Shown piece by piece: positions 35,183 to 44,801 of a stretch of DNA of 64,000 nucleotides. Under the pieces are notes generated by a model, which was not told where the DNA came from, ran no database searches, and saw only the letters and a program-made list of their open reading frames with translations. The DNA comes from Bacillota bacterium (GTDB taxonomy: Bacteria > Bacillota > Clostridia > Peptostreptococcales > Anaerovoracaceae): the NCBI GenBank assembly GCA_019420525.1, contig JAHZHA010000001.1, positions 1 through 64,000 of the forward strand. Direction: 5' to 3'. Made by a program: the position numbers and the translations under genes. How positions within the stretch are numbered: position 1 is the first letter of the stretch; each line of letters starts with the position of its first letter.

Positions 35183-35196
35183 GATTATGCCCCTTT
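35171..35196 (+). other. Hairpin between clpX and lon
   Basis: AAAGGGGCAT and ATGCCCCTTT pair perfectly and overlap the clpX stop. Only ATTT follows, so termination would be partial, which could set the ratio of clpX to lon. Confidence 0.65.
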
Positions 35197-35227
35197 ATTT
35201 GCAGGCAGAATAAGGAGGTGGACAATT

Positions 35228-37687
35228 ATGTCAGACCATAATCCAAAAGATATGCTGGAAATGACGCCGGATGCTGAAAATGTCAGCGATATGGACGAAA
35301 AAAAGGACGATGAAATTTTCGACAAAATGATCGAAGATCTTGTTCATGTGGAGAGCAGACCGCCTGATGAGATGCCGGTAATCCCTCTGCGGGGCATTTC
35401 CATCTTTCCGACGATGGTCATACATTTCGATGTGGGCAGAGAAAAATCTGTCAGCGCGCTGGAATACGCTATGCTGTCAGATCAGACGGTATTTCTCGTC
35501 ACGCAAAAGAATTCGGAGACAGATCTGCCGACGCCGGACGATTTTTATCAGTTCGGTACTGTGGCGCGTATCAAGCAGATGCTGCGTCTTCCAGGAAATG
35601 CTATCCGCGTTCTGGTAGAAGGCGTTTCGAGAGGAGAAATCCTCCAGATGATAAAAGAAGTTCCTTATTTCAGGGCGAGGATCAAATATGTGCCGGAGCC
35701 GGAAGCGCAGGGTGAGGATCCGGAAGCGGAAGCTTTGCGTAGAGCGGTATTCAATCAGTTTGTGGATTATGTGGAAGTTTCCCAGAAGCTGACGGCAGAT
35801 ATTCTTCCGGGTATCGAAGCCATCGCGCTGCCGGGACGTATGGCTGATATCATCACGTCGAATCTCGATCTCAAGACAGATGAAAAGCAGAAAGTTCTGG
35901 AAGCGATCGACGTGACGAAGCGGCTGGAGATGGTCAGCGAATTTTTGAGAAGAGAAAATGAAGTTCTCAAAATCGAACAGGAAATCTCCCAGAAGGTGAA
36001 GAACCGTATCAACGAAAACCAGAGAGAATATTATCTCAGGGAACAGATGCGGACGATTCAGGGAGAACTGGGTCAGGACGATTCCATCGAAGAGGAAGTA
36101 GAAGGCTGGCTGGAACAGCTGGAACAGCTCGAGCTCGAAGAGAAGACTCGTGAAAAAATCGAAAAAGAAATCAAGCGCATGCTGAGGCTGCAGCCGGCTT
36201 CCGCCGATGCGTCCGTGCTGCGCAGCTATATCGAGTGTGTTCTGGAACTGCCGTGGAATACGGCTACCGAGGATGTCATCGATCTGAAAAAGACGAAGAA
36301 AATCCTGGACGAGGATCACTACGGCCTGGATAAGGTAAAAGAGAGGATCCTCGAGTATCTGGCGGTCATGAGTCTGTCGAAGGACTTCAAGGGACCGATT
36401 ATCTGTCTGGCCGGCCCTCCGGGAGTGGGAAAAACATCAATCGGAAGATCTATCGCCCGTGCCATCGGCAGAGAATTTGTGCGCATGTCCCTGGGCGGTG
36501 TCCACGATGAAGCTGAAATCCGGGGCCACAGAAGAACGTATGTAGGTGCGATTCCGGGCCGCATTATCACATCGATCCGCGATATCGGCGTAAATAATCC
36601 GGTATTTCTGCTGGATGAGATCGACAAAGTGGCTTCTGATTACCGGGGCGATCCGGCGGCGGCTCTTCTGGAGGTTCTCGATCCGGAACAGAACAAAGAC
36701 TTCAAGGATCACTATCTGGATCTTCCGTTCGATCTGTCAAAAGTCTTATTCATTACGACAGCAAATTCCGTCGACACGATTCCGCGTCCTCTTCTCGACC
36801 GTATGGAAGTCATCACTCTGACGGGATATACGGAAGAAGAAAAAGTGAAAATCGCGCAGCGGCATCTGGTCCCGAAGCAGATCAAAGAAAACGGTCTGAA
36901 AGAAAAACAGATTTCGATTTCAGAAGGAGCTATTCGCAGTGTGATCAATTATTATACGCGGGAATCCGGCGTCCGTAATCTCGAGAGAGAGATCGGAAGC
37001 ATCTGCAGAAAAGCGGCCAGAAAAGTCGTGGAAGACGGAAAGGAAAAGAAGCGTTCGTTCCGCATTACGGCAGGAAATCTGGAATCTTATCTGGGGAAAA
37101 AGAAGACGAGTTATGATATTATAGAAGGCGGCAGTGAAATCGGCGTGACGACGGGTATGGCATGGACCGCGGTAGGAGGCGATACGCTCTTCATCGAGAC
37201 GACTGTCATGAAAGGCACCGGCAAGCTGGTTCTGACGGGACAGCTGGGCGATGTCATGCAGGAGTCGGCTAAGGCCGGTCTCAGCGTCATCCGTTCACGC
37301 AGCGAAAAACTGGGTGTCGATGAAGATTTTTACAAGAACTGCGATATTCACATTCACATTCCGGAAGGCGCGACGCCGAAAGATGGACCTTCTGCCGGCG
37401 TGACGATGTGTACGTCGATGATCTCGGCCCTGACAGGGACACCAGTCCGCAAAGATCTGGCCATGACAGGTGAGATCACGCTGAGAGGCAAAGTGCTTCC
37501 GGTAGGAGGAATCAAAGAGAAAGTCATCGCTGCACACAGAGCAGGAGTGAAAAAGGTCCTGCTGCCAAAAGAAAATATGAAAGATATCGACGAGTTGCCG
37601 CAGAACGTCAGAAGAGAACTGACTTTCCGCTCCATCGAGACGATCGATGAAGTGCTGGAGGAAGCGCTCGTCAGAGAGACGAAGTAA
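35228..37687 (+). CDS. lon: Lon protease
   Basis: ATP-dependent serine protease of the cytoplasm. It has 819 residues: N-terminal LON domain (about 45-250, VIPLRGISIFPTMVIHF), coiled region, AAA+ module with GPPGVGKTS and FLLDEIDK, and the protease domain with the Ser-Lys dyad S722 (PKDGPSAG) and K765 (GGIKEK). An acidic N-terminal extension of about 40 residues is present. AAGGAGG precedes the start. Confidence 0.97.
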   Translation: MSDHNPKDMLEMTPDAENVSDMDEKKDDEIFDKMIEDLVHVESRPPDEMPVIPLRGISIFPTMVIHFDVGREKSVSALEYAMLSDQTVFLVTQKNSETDLPTPDDFYQFGTVARIKQMLRLPGNAIRVLVEGVSRGEILQMIKEVPYFRARIKYVPEPEAQGEDPEAEALRRAVFNQFVDYVEVSQKLTADILPGIEAIALPGRMADIITSNLDLKTDEKQKVLEAIDVTKRLEMVSEFLRRENEVLKIEQEISQKVKNRINENQREYYLREQMRTIQGELGQDDSIEEEVEGWLEQLEQLELEEKTREKIEKEIKRMLRLQPASADASVLRSYIECVLELPWNTATEDVIDLKKTKKILDEDHYGLDKVKERILEYLAVMSLSKDFKGPIICLAGPPGVGKTSIGRSIARAIGREFVRMSLGGVHDEAEIRGHRRTYVGAIPGRIITSIRDIGVNNPVFLLDEIDKVASDYRGDPAAALLEVLDPEQNKDFKDHYLDLPFDLSKVLFITTANSVDTIPRPLLDRMEVITLTGYTEEEKVKIAQRHLVPKQIKENGLKEKQISISEGAIRSVINYYTRESGVRNLEREIGSICRKAARKVVEDGKEKKRSFRITAGNLESYLGKKKTSYDIIEGGSEIGVTTGMAWTAVGGDTLFIETTVMKGTGKLVLTGQLGDVMQESAKAGLSVIRSRSEKLGVDEDFYKNCDIHIHIPEGATPKDGPSAGVTMCTSMISALTGTPVRKDLAMTGEITLRGKVLPVGGIKEKVIAAHRAGVKKVLLPKENMKDIDELPQNVRRELTFRSIETIDEVLEEALVRETK

Positions 37688-37760
37688 GAAGACCTCGGAC
37701 AGGGCGGCCGATATTTCTCCGCACCGCCGTCAGTCATCGACGCGAAAATGGAGTACAGAC

Positions 37761-38408
37761 ATGAAAATCACGAAAGCAGAACTGACGGCGGTAGCCGTGA
37801 AGAGAGATCAGTATCCTCCGGAAGATCTTCCGGAAATAGCTTTTGCAGGACGTTCCAATGTGGGAAAATCGTCCCTTTTCAACACCATCGTCAACCGACG
37901 TAATTTTGCCAGAGTCAGCGGAAGCCCTGGGAAAACGAGAACGATCAATTTCTTTGAGATCAACGGCTCTTTCCGCATCGTAGATCTTCCGGGATACGGA
38001 TACGCCAAAGTTTCAAAGTCTATGAGCAGGGACTGGGGTCCGATGATGGAACGTTATCTCGAATCGAGAAAGAATCTCGTGAAAGTAGTGCAGCTGGTGG
38101 ATATCCGCCATCAGCCCAGCAAGCAGGATGTTCAGATGTATGAATATCTGAAATATCACGGTCTGGCAGGGATCGTCGTGGCCACCAAATCCGACAAGGT
38201 CTCGAAAAACGAAGCGGCAAAGACGATGGCACTGATCCGCAGAACTCTCGGAATGAAACCGGAAGAACTTCTCATTCCTGTCTCTTCGCTGAAGAAAACG
38301 GGTTATGACAGGCTGATGGATGAGATCGAGACACTGGTGAACTCCTGGACAGCGGATCTTGCTGGAAGCTGCGGGAAAGAGCGGGAGAAGGATAAAACGG
38401 AACAATAG
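37761..38408 (+). CDS. engB: Ribosome biogenesis GTP-binding protein EngB (YsxC)
   Basis: GTPase needed for large ribosomal subunit assembly. It has 215 residues with G1 AGRSNVGKSS, G2/G3 region SGSPGKTRTINF and DLPGYGYAK, and G4 ATKSDK. The start at 37761 begins the conserved core; the open frame upstream overlaps lon and is not family sequence. Its position after lon is conserved in Firmicutes. Confidence 0.95.
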   Translation: MKITKAELTAVAVKRDQYPPEDLPEIAFAGRSNVGKSSLFNTIVNRRNFARVSGSPGKTRTINFFEINGSFRIVDLPGYGYAKVSKSMSRDWGPMMERYLESRKNLVKVVQLVDIRHQPSKQDVQMYEYLKYHGLAGIVVATKSDKVSKNEAAKTMALIRRTLGMKPEELLIPVSSLKKTGYDRLMDEIETLVNSWTADLAGSCGKEREKDKTEQ

Positions 38409-38430
38409 GAGAATAATTTCAGAGGGAAAA

Positions 38431-38766
38431 ATGCAATTTGTTTCATTTGCGGTGCTCGGGAAGCGCATAAAATCGATAAAAGCTCTTTTAAAAGATCCCA
38501 ATGTTCCAAAACGCAAGAAATTCCTCGTCATTTTTGGTATAATATATCTGCTGATGCCCATCGATCTGATTCCGGCTCCCGTGCTGCTATTCGGAATTGT
38601 AGACGATCTTGTGCTCTGGCTTTTTATTCTCACTCACCTGAAAGATGAGCTGGACTCATATTGGAAGGATTCCGATGAATCTTTCTCCGCCGGGGAGGAT
38701 CTGAAAGGCAAGACAATCATCGAGACGACGGCCGAAGAATCGGAGGCGGACGAGGAAGCGGGCTGA
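38431..38766 (+). CDS. DUF1232 (YkvA-like) small membrane protein
   Basis: A 111-residue protein. The core KKFLVIFGIIYLLMPIDLIP followed by GIVDDLVLW is the DUF1232 signature, a short hydrophobic hairpin with a conserved P-x-D-x-x-P and DD. The C-terminus is acidic. The start has AGAGGG about 5 bases ahead. Family function is unknown. Confidence 0.82.
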   Translation: MQFVSFAVLGKRIKSIKALLKDPNVPKRKKFLVIFGIIYLLMPIDLIPAPVLLFGIVDDLVLWLFILTHLKDELDSYWKDSDESFSAGEDLKGKTIIETTAEESEADEEAG

Positions 38767-38808
38767 GGAAGGGCAGAAGCAGGAAATATTTTCCATAGGA
38801 GGAAACAG

Positions 38809-39372
38809 ATGAATACGACAGACATTCCCGGATATGAAATCGGCGGCATACTGCTGTCGAATGAAGAAATCAAAGCGAGAACGAGAGAACTCGGAGCACA
38901 GATCACCAGCGATTATGCCGGAGAAAAACCGCTTATCATCGGAACTCTGAAAGGCGCGTTTATTTTTATGGCGGATCTCATCCGTGAGATCGATCTGGAT
39001 TTGGAAACCGATTTTATTTCCGCTTCCAGCTACGGTTCAGGAACGGAATCTTCTGGAACGATAACCGTCAGAAAAGAGCCGGATGCCGAAATCTCCGGGA
39101 GACACGTCATTATCGTGGAAGATATCGTGGATTCGGGGAATACGCTGAAATATCTGAAAGATATTTATTTTGCAGATAAGAAAGCGAAGTCGGTGAAAAT
39201 CTGCGCTCTTCTGGATAAGCCGGCACGGCGCAAAGTGGATATCAAGCCGGATTATATAGGCTTTACGGTGGAAGATATGTTTATCGTAGGGTATGGGCTC
39301 GATTATCAGGAACGTTTCCGTCAGCTTCCACACATTACATATCTGGTGGAAAAAAAGGAAAGCAGCCGGTGA
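38809..39372 (+). CDS. hpt: Hypoxanthine phosphoribosyltransferase
   Basis: Salvages hypoxanthine or guanine with PRPP. It has 187 residues with the PRPP motif VIIVEDIVDSGNTL, GTLKGAFIFMADL near the N-terminus and the purine loop DYIGFTVEDMFIVGYGLDY. AGGAGG precedes the ATG. Confidence 0.95.
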   Translation: MNTTDIPGYEIGGILLSNEEIKARTRELGAQITSDYAGEKPLIIGTLKGAFIFMADLIREIDLDLETDFISASSYGSGTESSGTITVRKEPDAEISGRHVIIVEDIVDSGNTLKYLKDIYFADKKAKSVKICALLDKPARRKVDIKPDYIGFTVEDMFIVGYGLDYQERFRQLPHITYLVEKKESSR

Positions 39373-39503
39373 GAGCACTGAAAAAAGACAGACCTCCGGT
39401 GAAGAGGCGAATGCTTGCAGACGGCACCGGGCAGATTCCGGTACCGGTTACAGATAAAAAATAAATACCATTTTTAAATTTAGCAGAGATGAAGGAGGAA
39501 GAA

Positions 39504-40076
39504 ATGGGTTACACAGTACCTGCAGGAATTTCCAACAAACATTTACACGTTTCCGAAGAAGACTTTAAGATTCTCTTCGGACCTGACGCAGAGATGAGCC
39601 ACTTTAAGGATCTCTCTCAGCCGGGACAGTTTGCTACCGATGAAAAGGTAGATATCGTGGGACCGCGCGGAACGCTGCCAGGCGTCAGAATTCTCGGACC
39701 TTACAGAAAGCAGACTCAGGTGGAACTTGCACGCACAGACTGCTTCGCTATCGGTATTGATATCGTGCTCAGAGAATCGGGTCATCTGGAAGGTACTCCA
39801 GGATGCAAACTGGTAGGTCCTGCAGGAGAAGTTGAAATCAAAGAAGGCGTCATCGTAGCCAAGAGACACATTCACCTGTCCACAGCGCAGGCGGAAGAAG
39901 CAGGCGTAAAGAACGGCGATATCGTAAGCGTCAAGTTTGATGGCCCGAGAGCGCTCACTTTCAGTGAAGTCGTAGTAAGAGCGGGAGATACGCACGAACG
40001 CGACATGCACCTGGATACAGATGAAGCCAATGCAGCAGCTCTGAGCAACGGTCAGCTGGGCGAAATCATCAAATAA
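39504..40076 (+). CDS. pduL: PduL-type phosphate acyltransferase
   Basis: Converts acyl-CoA (acetyl- or propionyl-) and phosphate into acyl phosphate. It has 190 residues with the two His-rich zinc motifs SNKHLHVSE and AKRHIHLS of the duplicated PduL barrel. It lacks an N-terminal encapsulation peptide and no shell genes are near, so it probably acts as a free cytoplasmic phosphotransacetylase. The start at 39504 is set by AAGGAGG 5 bases ahead. Confidence 0.92.
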   Translation: MGYTVPAGISNKHLHVSEEDFKILFGPDAEMSHFKDLSQPGQFATDEKVDIVGPRGTLPGVRILGPYRKQTQVELARTDCFAIGIDIVLRESGHLEGTPGCKLVGPAGEVEIKEGVIVAKRHIHLSTAQAEEAGVKNGDIVSVKFDGPRALTFSEVVVRAGDTHERDMHLDTDEANAAALSNGQLGEIIK

Positions 40077-40168
40077 GTGCCCTGCGCATCGATTTTCATC
40101 CGTTACATAATTAATTTCCGGCGGCCAATGTGCCGCCGGTTTCATCGCAGTCAAGAAAAGAGGATTCT

Positions 40169-40813
40169 GTGGAAGAATTAAGCAAAGTTATAGAATATAC
40201 GAGTGTAAAAAAGACGACGACTGTCGGCGATGTGAGAAGTCTGTGCAAGCAGTCTATCATCAACAATTACCGCGGCGTCTGCGTGAATTCCGGTTTTGTA
40301 AGATTCTGCCTCGAAGAACTGAGAAGCAACCGGGATATCGTCATCGTCTCCACGGCGGGATTTCCAGGAGGCGGCGGCTCTCTGAAAGCGAAAGTATATG
40401 AGGCTATTTTCGCGGCGGAAGAAGGCGCGAAGGAGATCGATTATATGATCAACATCGGCTTCGTAAAAGACCGTAAGGATAAAGAACTTCGCGATGAAAT
40501 CAGAAGTCTCGTGAGAAATACGAAAGGCCTTGCAGAATGCAAAGTCATCATCGAAGCTCCACTGCTGACTTCTGAGGAAATCGTAAGAGTTTCCACTATC
40601 GCAGCGGAAGAAGGCGCGCAGTATATCAAGACGGCTTCCGGCTTTGAGGGCCCGACTACGCCAGAGATGGTCAAGCTGATCCGGAAGACTGTAGGAAATG
40701 CGTGCAAGATCAAGGCAGCCGGCGGCATCAAAGATCTGGCAGCAGTAAAGGAAATGATCCGCGCCGGAGCGGATACCATCGGTACAAGCACGCTGATCAA
40801 GTTTGAAGAGTAG
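40169..40813 (+). CDS. deoC: Deoxyribose-phosphate aldolase
   Basis: Cleaves 2-deoxyribose 5-phosphate to acetaldehyde and glyceraldehyde 3-phosphate. It has 214 residues from a GTG start with AAGAGGA ahead. The Schiff-base Lys is in YIKTASGF, followed by KAAGGIKD and GADTIGTS. Its product acetaldehyde could feed the acylating aldehyde dehydrogenases or PduL step of the same cell, which is inference. Confidence 0.92.
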   Translation: MEELSKVIEYTSVKKTTTVGDVRSLCKQSIINNYRGVCVNSGFVRFCLEELRSNRDIVIVSTAGFPGGGGSLKAKVYEAIFAAEEGAKEIDYMINIGFVKDRKDKELRDEIRSLVRNTKGLAECKVIIEAPLLTSEEIVRVSTIAAEEGAQYIKTASGFEGPTTPEMVKLIRKTVGNACKIKAAGGIKDLAAVKEMIRAGADTIGTSTLIKFEE

Positions 40814-40912
40814 GGAAGATCAGCTTTTTTGAATCCGACGGATGCGATTGAACCCGAAATGCGATATTCTGAAGATTCGGAAAAGCAGAGAGAAGAATAG
40901 AAGATAAACGCA

Positions 40913-40966
40913 GAAACAGGACTTGAGCTCCTTTTGTACCGAGGTCTCAAGTCCTGTTTCGTTTTT
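40913..40966 (+). terminator. Intrinsic terminator after deoC
   Basis: GAAACAGGACTTGAG and CTCAAGTCCTGTTTC pair perfectly over 15 bases and are followed by GTTTTT. It separates deoC from the convergent abrB gene. Confidence 0.9.
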
Positions 40967-40979
40967 GTACGCTCTTGTT

Positions 40980-41222
40980 TTATTCGTTTTTGATCTGTTG
41001 CAGGCATTCCGCGCAGACATTTTTTCCGCGGATCGTGACTACATCTTTTGCGTTTCCGCAGAAAATGCAGGCGGGTTCATATTTTTTCAGCATGATGTAG
41101 TCGCCGTCGACGAAGATTTCGATGGGATCTTCGTGGCGGATATTGAGTGTTCTGCGAAGTTCGATAGGAAGTACGATTCTTCCGAGTTCATCGACTTTTC
41201 TCACGATTCCCGTTGCTTTCAT
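40980..41222 (-). CDS. abrB: AbrB/SpoVT-family transition-state regulator
   Basis: An 80-residue dimeric DNA-binding protein. The N-terminal swapped-hairpin domain is MKATGIVRKVDELGRIVLP to about residue 45, typical of AbrB. The C-terminal part holds CIFCG and CAEC, a small zinc knuckle. GGAG precedes the ATG at 41222; the upstream extension is not family sequence. Confidence 0.9.
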   Translation of the reverse strand: MKATGIVRKVDELGRIVLPIELRRTLNIRHEDPIEIFVDGDYIMLKKYEPACIFCGNAKDVVTIRGKNVCAECLQQIKNE

Positions 41223-41253
41223 AAGAGGTCTCCTTCTCTGAATGTACCGCAAG

Positions 41254-41568
41254 CTATGAAAATAATTTTTTTATGGCGACGAGCGCATTGATCAGACTGA
41301 CTGCGGCTTTAAAGGAATTTTTGTTTTCTGAAATAAAGTGAGCCATATCTGCCGAAGATTCTGAAAGGGACAGGACGGCATCTTCGACTTCTTTCGAAGC
41401 GTTTGATACCATGCCGGTGACCACCTGAGTATCTTCGAGAATCCTGCTGAGCGCTTTGAAAGCCGGAATGATGTTTTTTACGGCTCTGATCATATAGATC
41501 AGCAGTACCACAACACAAACGCCGACCAACAGCAGCAGCGCATCTCCTATAGTTATAGCTGTATTCAT
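41254..41568 (-). CDS. Small membrane-anchored coiled protein
   Basis: A 104-residue protein with one transmembrane helix (about 5-27) and then a long amphipathic helical region rich in Ser and Glu (EDAVLSLSESSADMAHFI). The layout resembles DUF948-like or chemoreceptor-stalk fragments, but I cannot assign a family. AGGAG precedes the ATG at 41568. It lies 31 bases ahead of abrB and may be cotranscribed. Confidence 0.6.
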   Translation of the reverse strand: MNTAITIGDALLLLVGVCVVVLLIYMIRAVKNIIPAFKALSRILEDTQVVTGMVSNASKEVEDAVLSLSESSADMAHFISENKNSFKAAVSLINALVAIKKLFS

Positions 41569-41812
41569 GATAACTCCTGATAATACCCGCCGATACAGAC
41601 TGGTAATGTCATGTCCGGTCATGCGGTTTCTTTAAGTTATTCGTTCTTATAATATATTATGGCTCATTTTCCTGAAATTTACAACTATTTTCCAGCAATT
41701 TTTTTACACTGTTCTCATAAGTATTTAGGAGGACCTTCAGCCGGGAAACTGCGGAAATACCGGAGCTGCAGGGGGAGAACGAATAGTGGACTGGAAAAAA
41801 GAGGTGGGGTTT

Positions 41813-42493
41813 ATGAATAAAATATGGTTCGGAATGCTGATGGCGGGATTTGTCTGCTGCGCATTCGGAGCGGAAGACTCCGGAGGATTCGAGGCGTTCA
41901 CACAGGCGATGTTGTCCAGCGGTGAAGAGGCCGTATATTTCGTGCTGGGACTCGCGGGCATCATGGGAATGTGGAGCGGATTCATGAATATAGCGAGAGG
42001 GTCCGGTCTGATCCATGCTCTGGCGAAGAAGAGCAGACGAATGATGTCGGTTCTCTTCCCGCGTGAGAAAAACGAGGAAACTCTGATGATGATGCTCATG
42101 GGGTTTGTTGCCAATATTTTCGGAGCGGGCAATAGTGCCACCGTCTTCAGCCTGCAGGCTATGAAGATGCTGGATGAGGAAAACGGGGGGAGTCCCGTGG
42201 CCAGTAATGAGATGTGCATGTTTGCGGCGGTGAATATGTCGATGCTGCAGCTCATACCCATCACGGTGATCCAGATCAGGGCAGATGCAGGCTCTCATGT
42301 GCCGGAGGATATCATTTTGCCTTCCGTGATTTCAGGTCTGGCCGCTACGATAATCAGCGCAGCCGTATGCAGATATTTTGAACGCCGGGATGAGGGTCGT
42401 CTGTCGGCGCTGCGGATTGCTTCCCGCCGGTGCGGCACGGCAGACCGGACCGGGGCTGCGGAAAAACAGTGCTGTGAAGGCGGTGAACGATGA
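41813..42493 (+). CDS. spmA: Spore maturation protein A-like (nucleoside recognition/Gate domain)
   Basis: A 226-residue inner-membrane protein with about five hydrophobic segments. GLAGIMGMWSGFMNIA and the FVANIFGAGNSATVFSLQAM stretch are the Gate-domain signatures of SpmA. SpmA and SpmB are needed for spore core dehydration in Bacillus, but homologues occur in non-sporeformers. The ATG at 41813 is preferred to the GTG at 41786. The stop overlaps the spmB start as ATGA. Confidence 0.85.
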   Translation: MNKIWFGMLMAGFVCCAFGAEDSGGFEAFTQAMLSSGEEAVYFVLGLAGIMGMWSGFMNIARGSGLIHALAKKSRRMMSVLFPREKNEETLMMMLMGFVANIFGAGNSATVFSLQAMKMLDEENGGSPVASNEMCMFAAVNMSMLQLIPITVIQIRADAGSHVPEDIILPSVISGLAATIISAAVCRYFERRDEGRLSALRIASRRCGTADRTGAAEKQCCEGGER

Positions 42494-43017
42494 GTCAGTT
42501 CTTTTCGGCGGCTTCCGGGCTGTTTCTGCCCGTATTGCTGGCTGTCATCCTCTGCCACGGATTCCTCAAGAGAGCGCCCGTCTACGATCTGTTTGTGGAA
42601 GGCTGCCGGGAGGGTCTGAAGTCGGCGGCAGAGATCACGCCGTATATTATCGCCGTCTTTCTGGTCATTCAGATCATGACAGACTCTGGGGCTCTGAATC
42701 TGCTGGAAAAGTTGTGCAGTCCTATCCTAGAGCCTCTGGGGATACCGAAGGAGCTGGTCTCTTTTCTGATTATGAGACCTGTCTCCGGAAGCGGTACGCT
42801 GGCGATCATCGAAAATATCGCTGAGACTTACGGGCCCGACAGTTTCCTCTGCCGCTGCGCATCGGTGATGATGGGAAGCAGCGAGACGATTCTCTATGCG
42901 GTCGCCGTCTATTTCGGAGCTACCAGGGTGTCGCGCCTTCGCCATACCATACCGGCGGGCATCGCGGGATACGCGGCGGGCATCTGGCTGTCTGTCGTTC
43001 TCTGTCGGTTCATGTGA
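42490..43017 (+). CDS. spmB: Spore maturation protein B-like
   Basis: A 175-residue membrane protein with the same Gate domain (PYIIAVFLVIQIMTDSGAL, RPVSGSGTLAII and MMGSSETILYAVAVYFGAT). It is coupled to spmA by a 4-base overlap. Confidence 0.87.
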   Translation: MSQFFSAASGLFLPVLLAVILCHGFLKRAPVYDLFVEGCREGLKSAAEITPYIIAVFLVIQIMTDSGALNLLEKLCSPILEPLGIPKELVSFLIMRPVSGSGTLAIIENIAETYGPDSFLCRCASVMMGSSETILYAVAVYFGATRVSRLRHTIPAGIAGYAAGIWLSVVLCRFM

Positions 43018-43101
43018 TCTGGAAACGAGTAGATCTATCCTCGCTTGTAGCCCGGAAGCGGAGCAGAAAAACAGAAAAGGAGTTATATTTTTCACGGCCG
43101 A

Positions 43102-43130
43102 TTGTCCGGAAAACTGTTGTGGTGTATAAT
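43102..43130 (+). promoter_or_regulatory. Distal promoter candidate of murA
   Basis: TTGTCC and TATAAT are 17 bases apart. Confidence 0.6.
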
Positions 43131-43232
43131 TATAGATACATTTATAGATTCAGAGACCGCTCCGCAAGACCGGGATTGCGTTTTGAGAAGAAAAGGCGGA
43201 ATAGAAGGAGCGCCGGAATATGTCCGCCTGTC

Positions 43233-43261
43233 TTGACGGGACGATTCGAATCGAATATAAT
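43233..43261 (+). promoter_or_regulatory. Proximal promoter of murA
   Basis: TTGACG and TATAAT are 17 bases apart, close to consensus. The leader would be about 90 bases. Confidence 0.75.
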
Positions 43262-43355
43262 GATAAAGATGCTCTGGTGAGTTGAAATATCCAGCATATT
43301 CCGGCCCGGAAGCGGCATCGGAATATATTATCGTATATATTGTCGGAGGGAAAAA

Positions 43356-44615
43356 GTGGCTAAATTTTTAGTAAGAAATAACGGACCGCTGAAAGGTGAA
43401 GTGACAATCAGCGGATCGAAGAATTCCGTTCTCCCTATTATGGCGGCAACATTGCTGACAGATGAGGAATGTGTGATCTGCGACGCGCCGGATCTGAGAG
43501 ATGTGGATGTGATGTGCAGGATTCTCGAAGGTCTGGATGCGAAAGTTTCTTCAAATTTTCAGGAAAATACGCTGAGTATCCACGCCTCTTCCGTGACGAA
43601 GAGCGAAGCTCCGTTCGATCTCGCGAAGCGTATGCGCGCTTCGATTTTGACGATGGGACCGATTCTCGCGCGAAACGGACGGGCGAGAGTTGCACTTCCG
43701 GGAGGATGTGCCATCGGTGCGAGGCCTATCGATCTCCACTTGAAAGGATTCGAACTTATGGGTGCAGAAGTGGAGTATGCTCCCAATTATGTAGAAGCTT
43801 CGGCAGAGCGCCTGAAAGGTGCCAGAATTTATCTCGACTATCCGAGTGTAGGCGCTACGGAGAACATCATGGCAGCGGCATCTCTGGCGGAAGGTACGAC
43901 GATCATCGAAAACGTGGCGAAAGAACCTGAGATCGTCGATCTGGCCAATTTCCTCAATAAGATGGGAGCCAAAGTAAAGGGTGCCGGCACGGATGTGATC
44001 AAGATCGAAGGTGTCGAAAAACTTCACGGCACGAAGCATATCGTGATCCCGGACCGAATCGAGACGGGGACTTTTATGGTGGCGGCAGCCATTACCAGAG
44101 GAGATCTTCTCATCAAAAACGTCGTTCCCGATCATGTCAGACCTATCATCTCAAAGCTGATGGAATGCGGCTGCACGGTAGAGGATACGCTGGAGGGTCT
44201 GAGGGTCTGTGCAGAGGACAGAAAATTAGTCGCTACAGATATCAAGACGCTGCCGTATCCGGGATTTCCTACGGATATGCAGTCTCAGTTCATGGCGCTT
44301 CTCACCACAGTGGAAGGCAGAAGCACGGTAATCGAGACGGTATTTGAAAATAGATATATGCATATCAGCGAATTGAACCGGATGGGTGCGGATATCAACA
44401 TCGAGGGAAGAAGCGCAGTCGTTCAGGGGGGAACCCCTCTTTCGGGCTGCCAGGTGATGTCTACCGATCTGCGGGCAGGAGCAGCTCTTGTTCTGGCCGG
44501 TCTGGCTGCGGAAGGCGTGACGGAAATCTCCGAAATTTATCATATCGAGCGCGGTTATTCTCAGTTTGTGGAAAAGTTGAGAGCTATCGGCGCTGATATC
44601 CAACGGGTAGAATAA
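43356..44615 (+). CDS. murA: UDP-N-acetylglucosamine 1-carboxyvinyltransferase
   Basis: First committed step of peptidoglycan synthesis, adding enolpyruvate to UDP-GlcNAc. It has 419 residues with K22 (SGSKNSVLPIMAA) and the catalytic C118 in LPGGCAIGARPID, the target of fosfomycin. The GTG start is set by GGAGGG. spoIID follows after a terminator, the same order as Bacillus murAA-spoIID. Confidence 0.96.
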   Translation: MAKFLVRNNGPLKGEVTISGSKNSVLPIMAATLLTDEECVICDAPDLRDVDVMCRILEGLDAKVSSNFQENTLSIHASSVTKSEAPFDLAKRMRASILTMGPILARNGRARVALPGGCAIGARPIDLHLKGFELMGAEVEYAPNYVEASAERLKGARIYLDYPSVGATENIMAAASLAEGTTIIENVAKEPEIVDLANFLNKMGAKVKGAGTDVIKIEGVEKLHGTKHIVIPDRIETGTFMVAAAITRGDLLIKNVVPDHVRPIISKLMECGCTVEDTLEGLRVCAEDRKLVATDIKTLPYPGFPTDMQSQFMALLTTVEGRSTVIETVFENRYMHISELNRMGADINIEGRSAVVQGGTPLSGCQVMSTDLRAGAALVLAGLAAEGVTEISEIYHIERGYSQFVEKLRAIGADIQRVE

Positions 44616-44659
44616 GACAAAAGGAATAATTATTCTTGAAACGAGGCAAAAAATACGGG

Positions 44660-44704
44660 CGCCCCGGACGATCTTTCTAAAAAATCGTCTGGGGCGTCTT
44701 TTTC
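44660..44704 (+). terminator. Intrinsic terminator after murA
   Basis: CGCCCCGGACGAT and ATCGTCTGGGGCG pair with one G-T and lead into TCTTTTTCT. Confidence 0.85.
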
Positions 44705-44801
44705 TCTGTTTTGTGAATAGACATGTCCCCGCCGTTATATATATGTATATCATGAAGTGTGACGGGAGCCGGCTGAGCCGGTACAGCGGGGAGGTCTGGA
44801 T

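Larger units (their letters stand above)
43018..43355. other. Upstream region of murA with two tandem promoters
   Basis: No gene is seen in these 338 bases. Two well-spaced promoter candidates lie at 43102-43130 and 43233-43261 and account for the gap. Confidence 0.6.

Noticed and set aside
39504..40076. PduL as evidence for a bacterial microcompartment
   Set aside because: No shell protein genes are in the window and the protein lacks an N-terminal targeting peptide.
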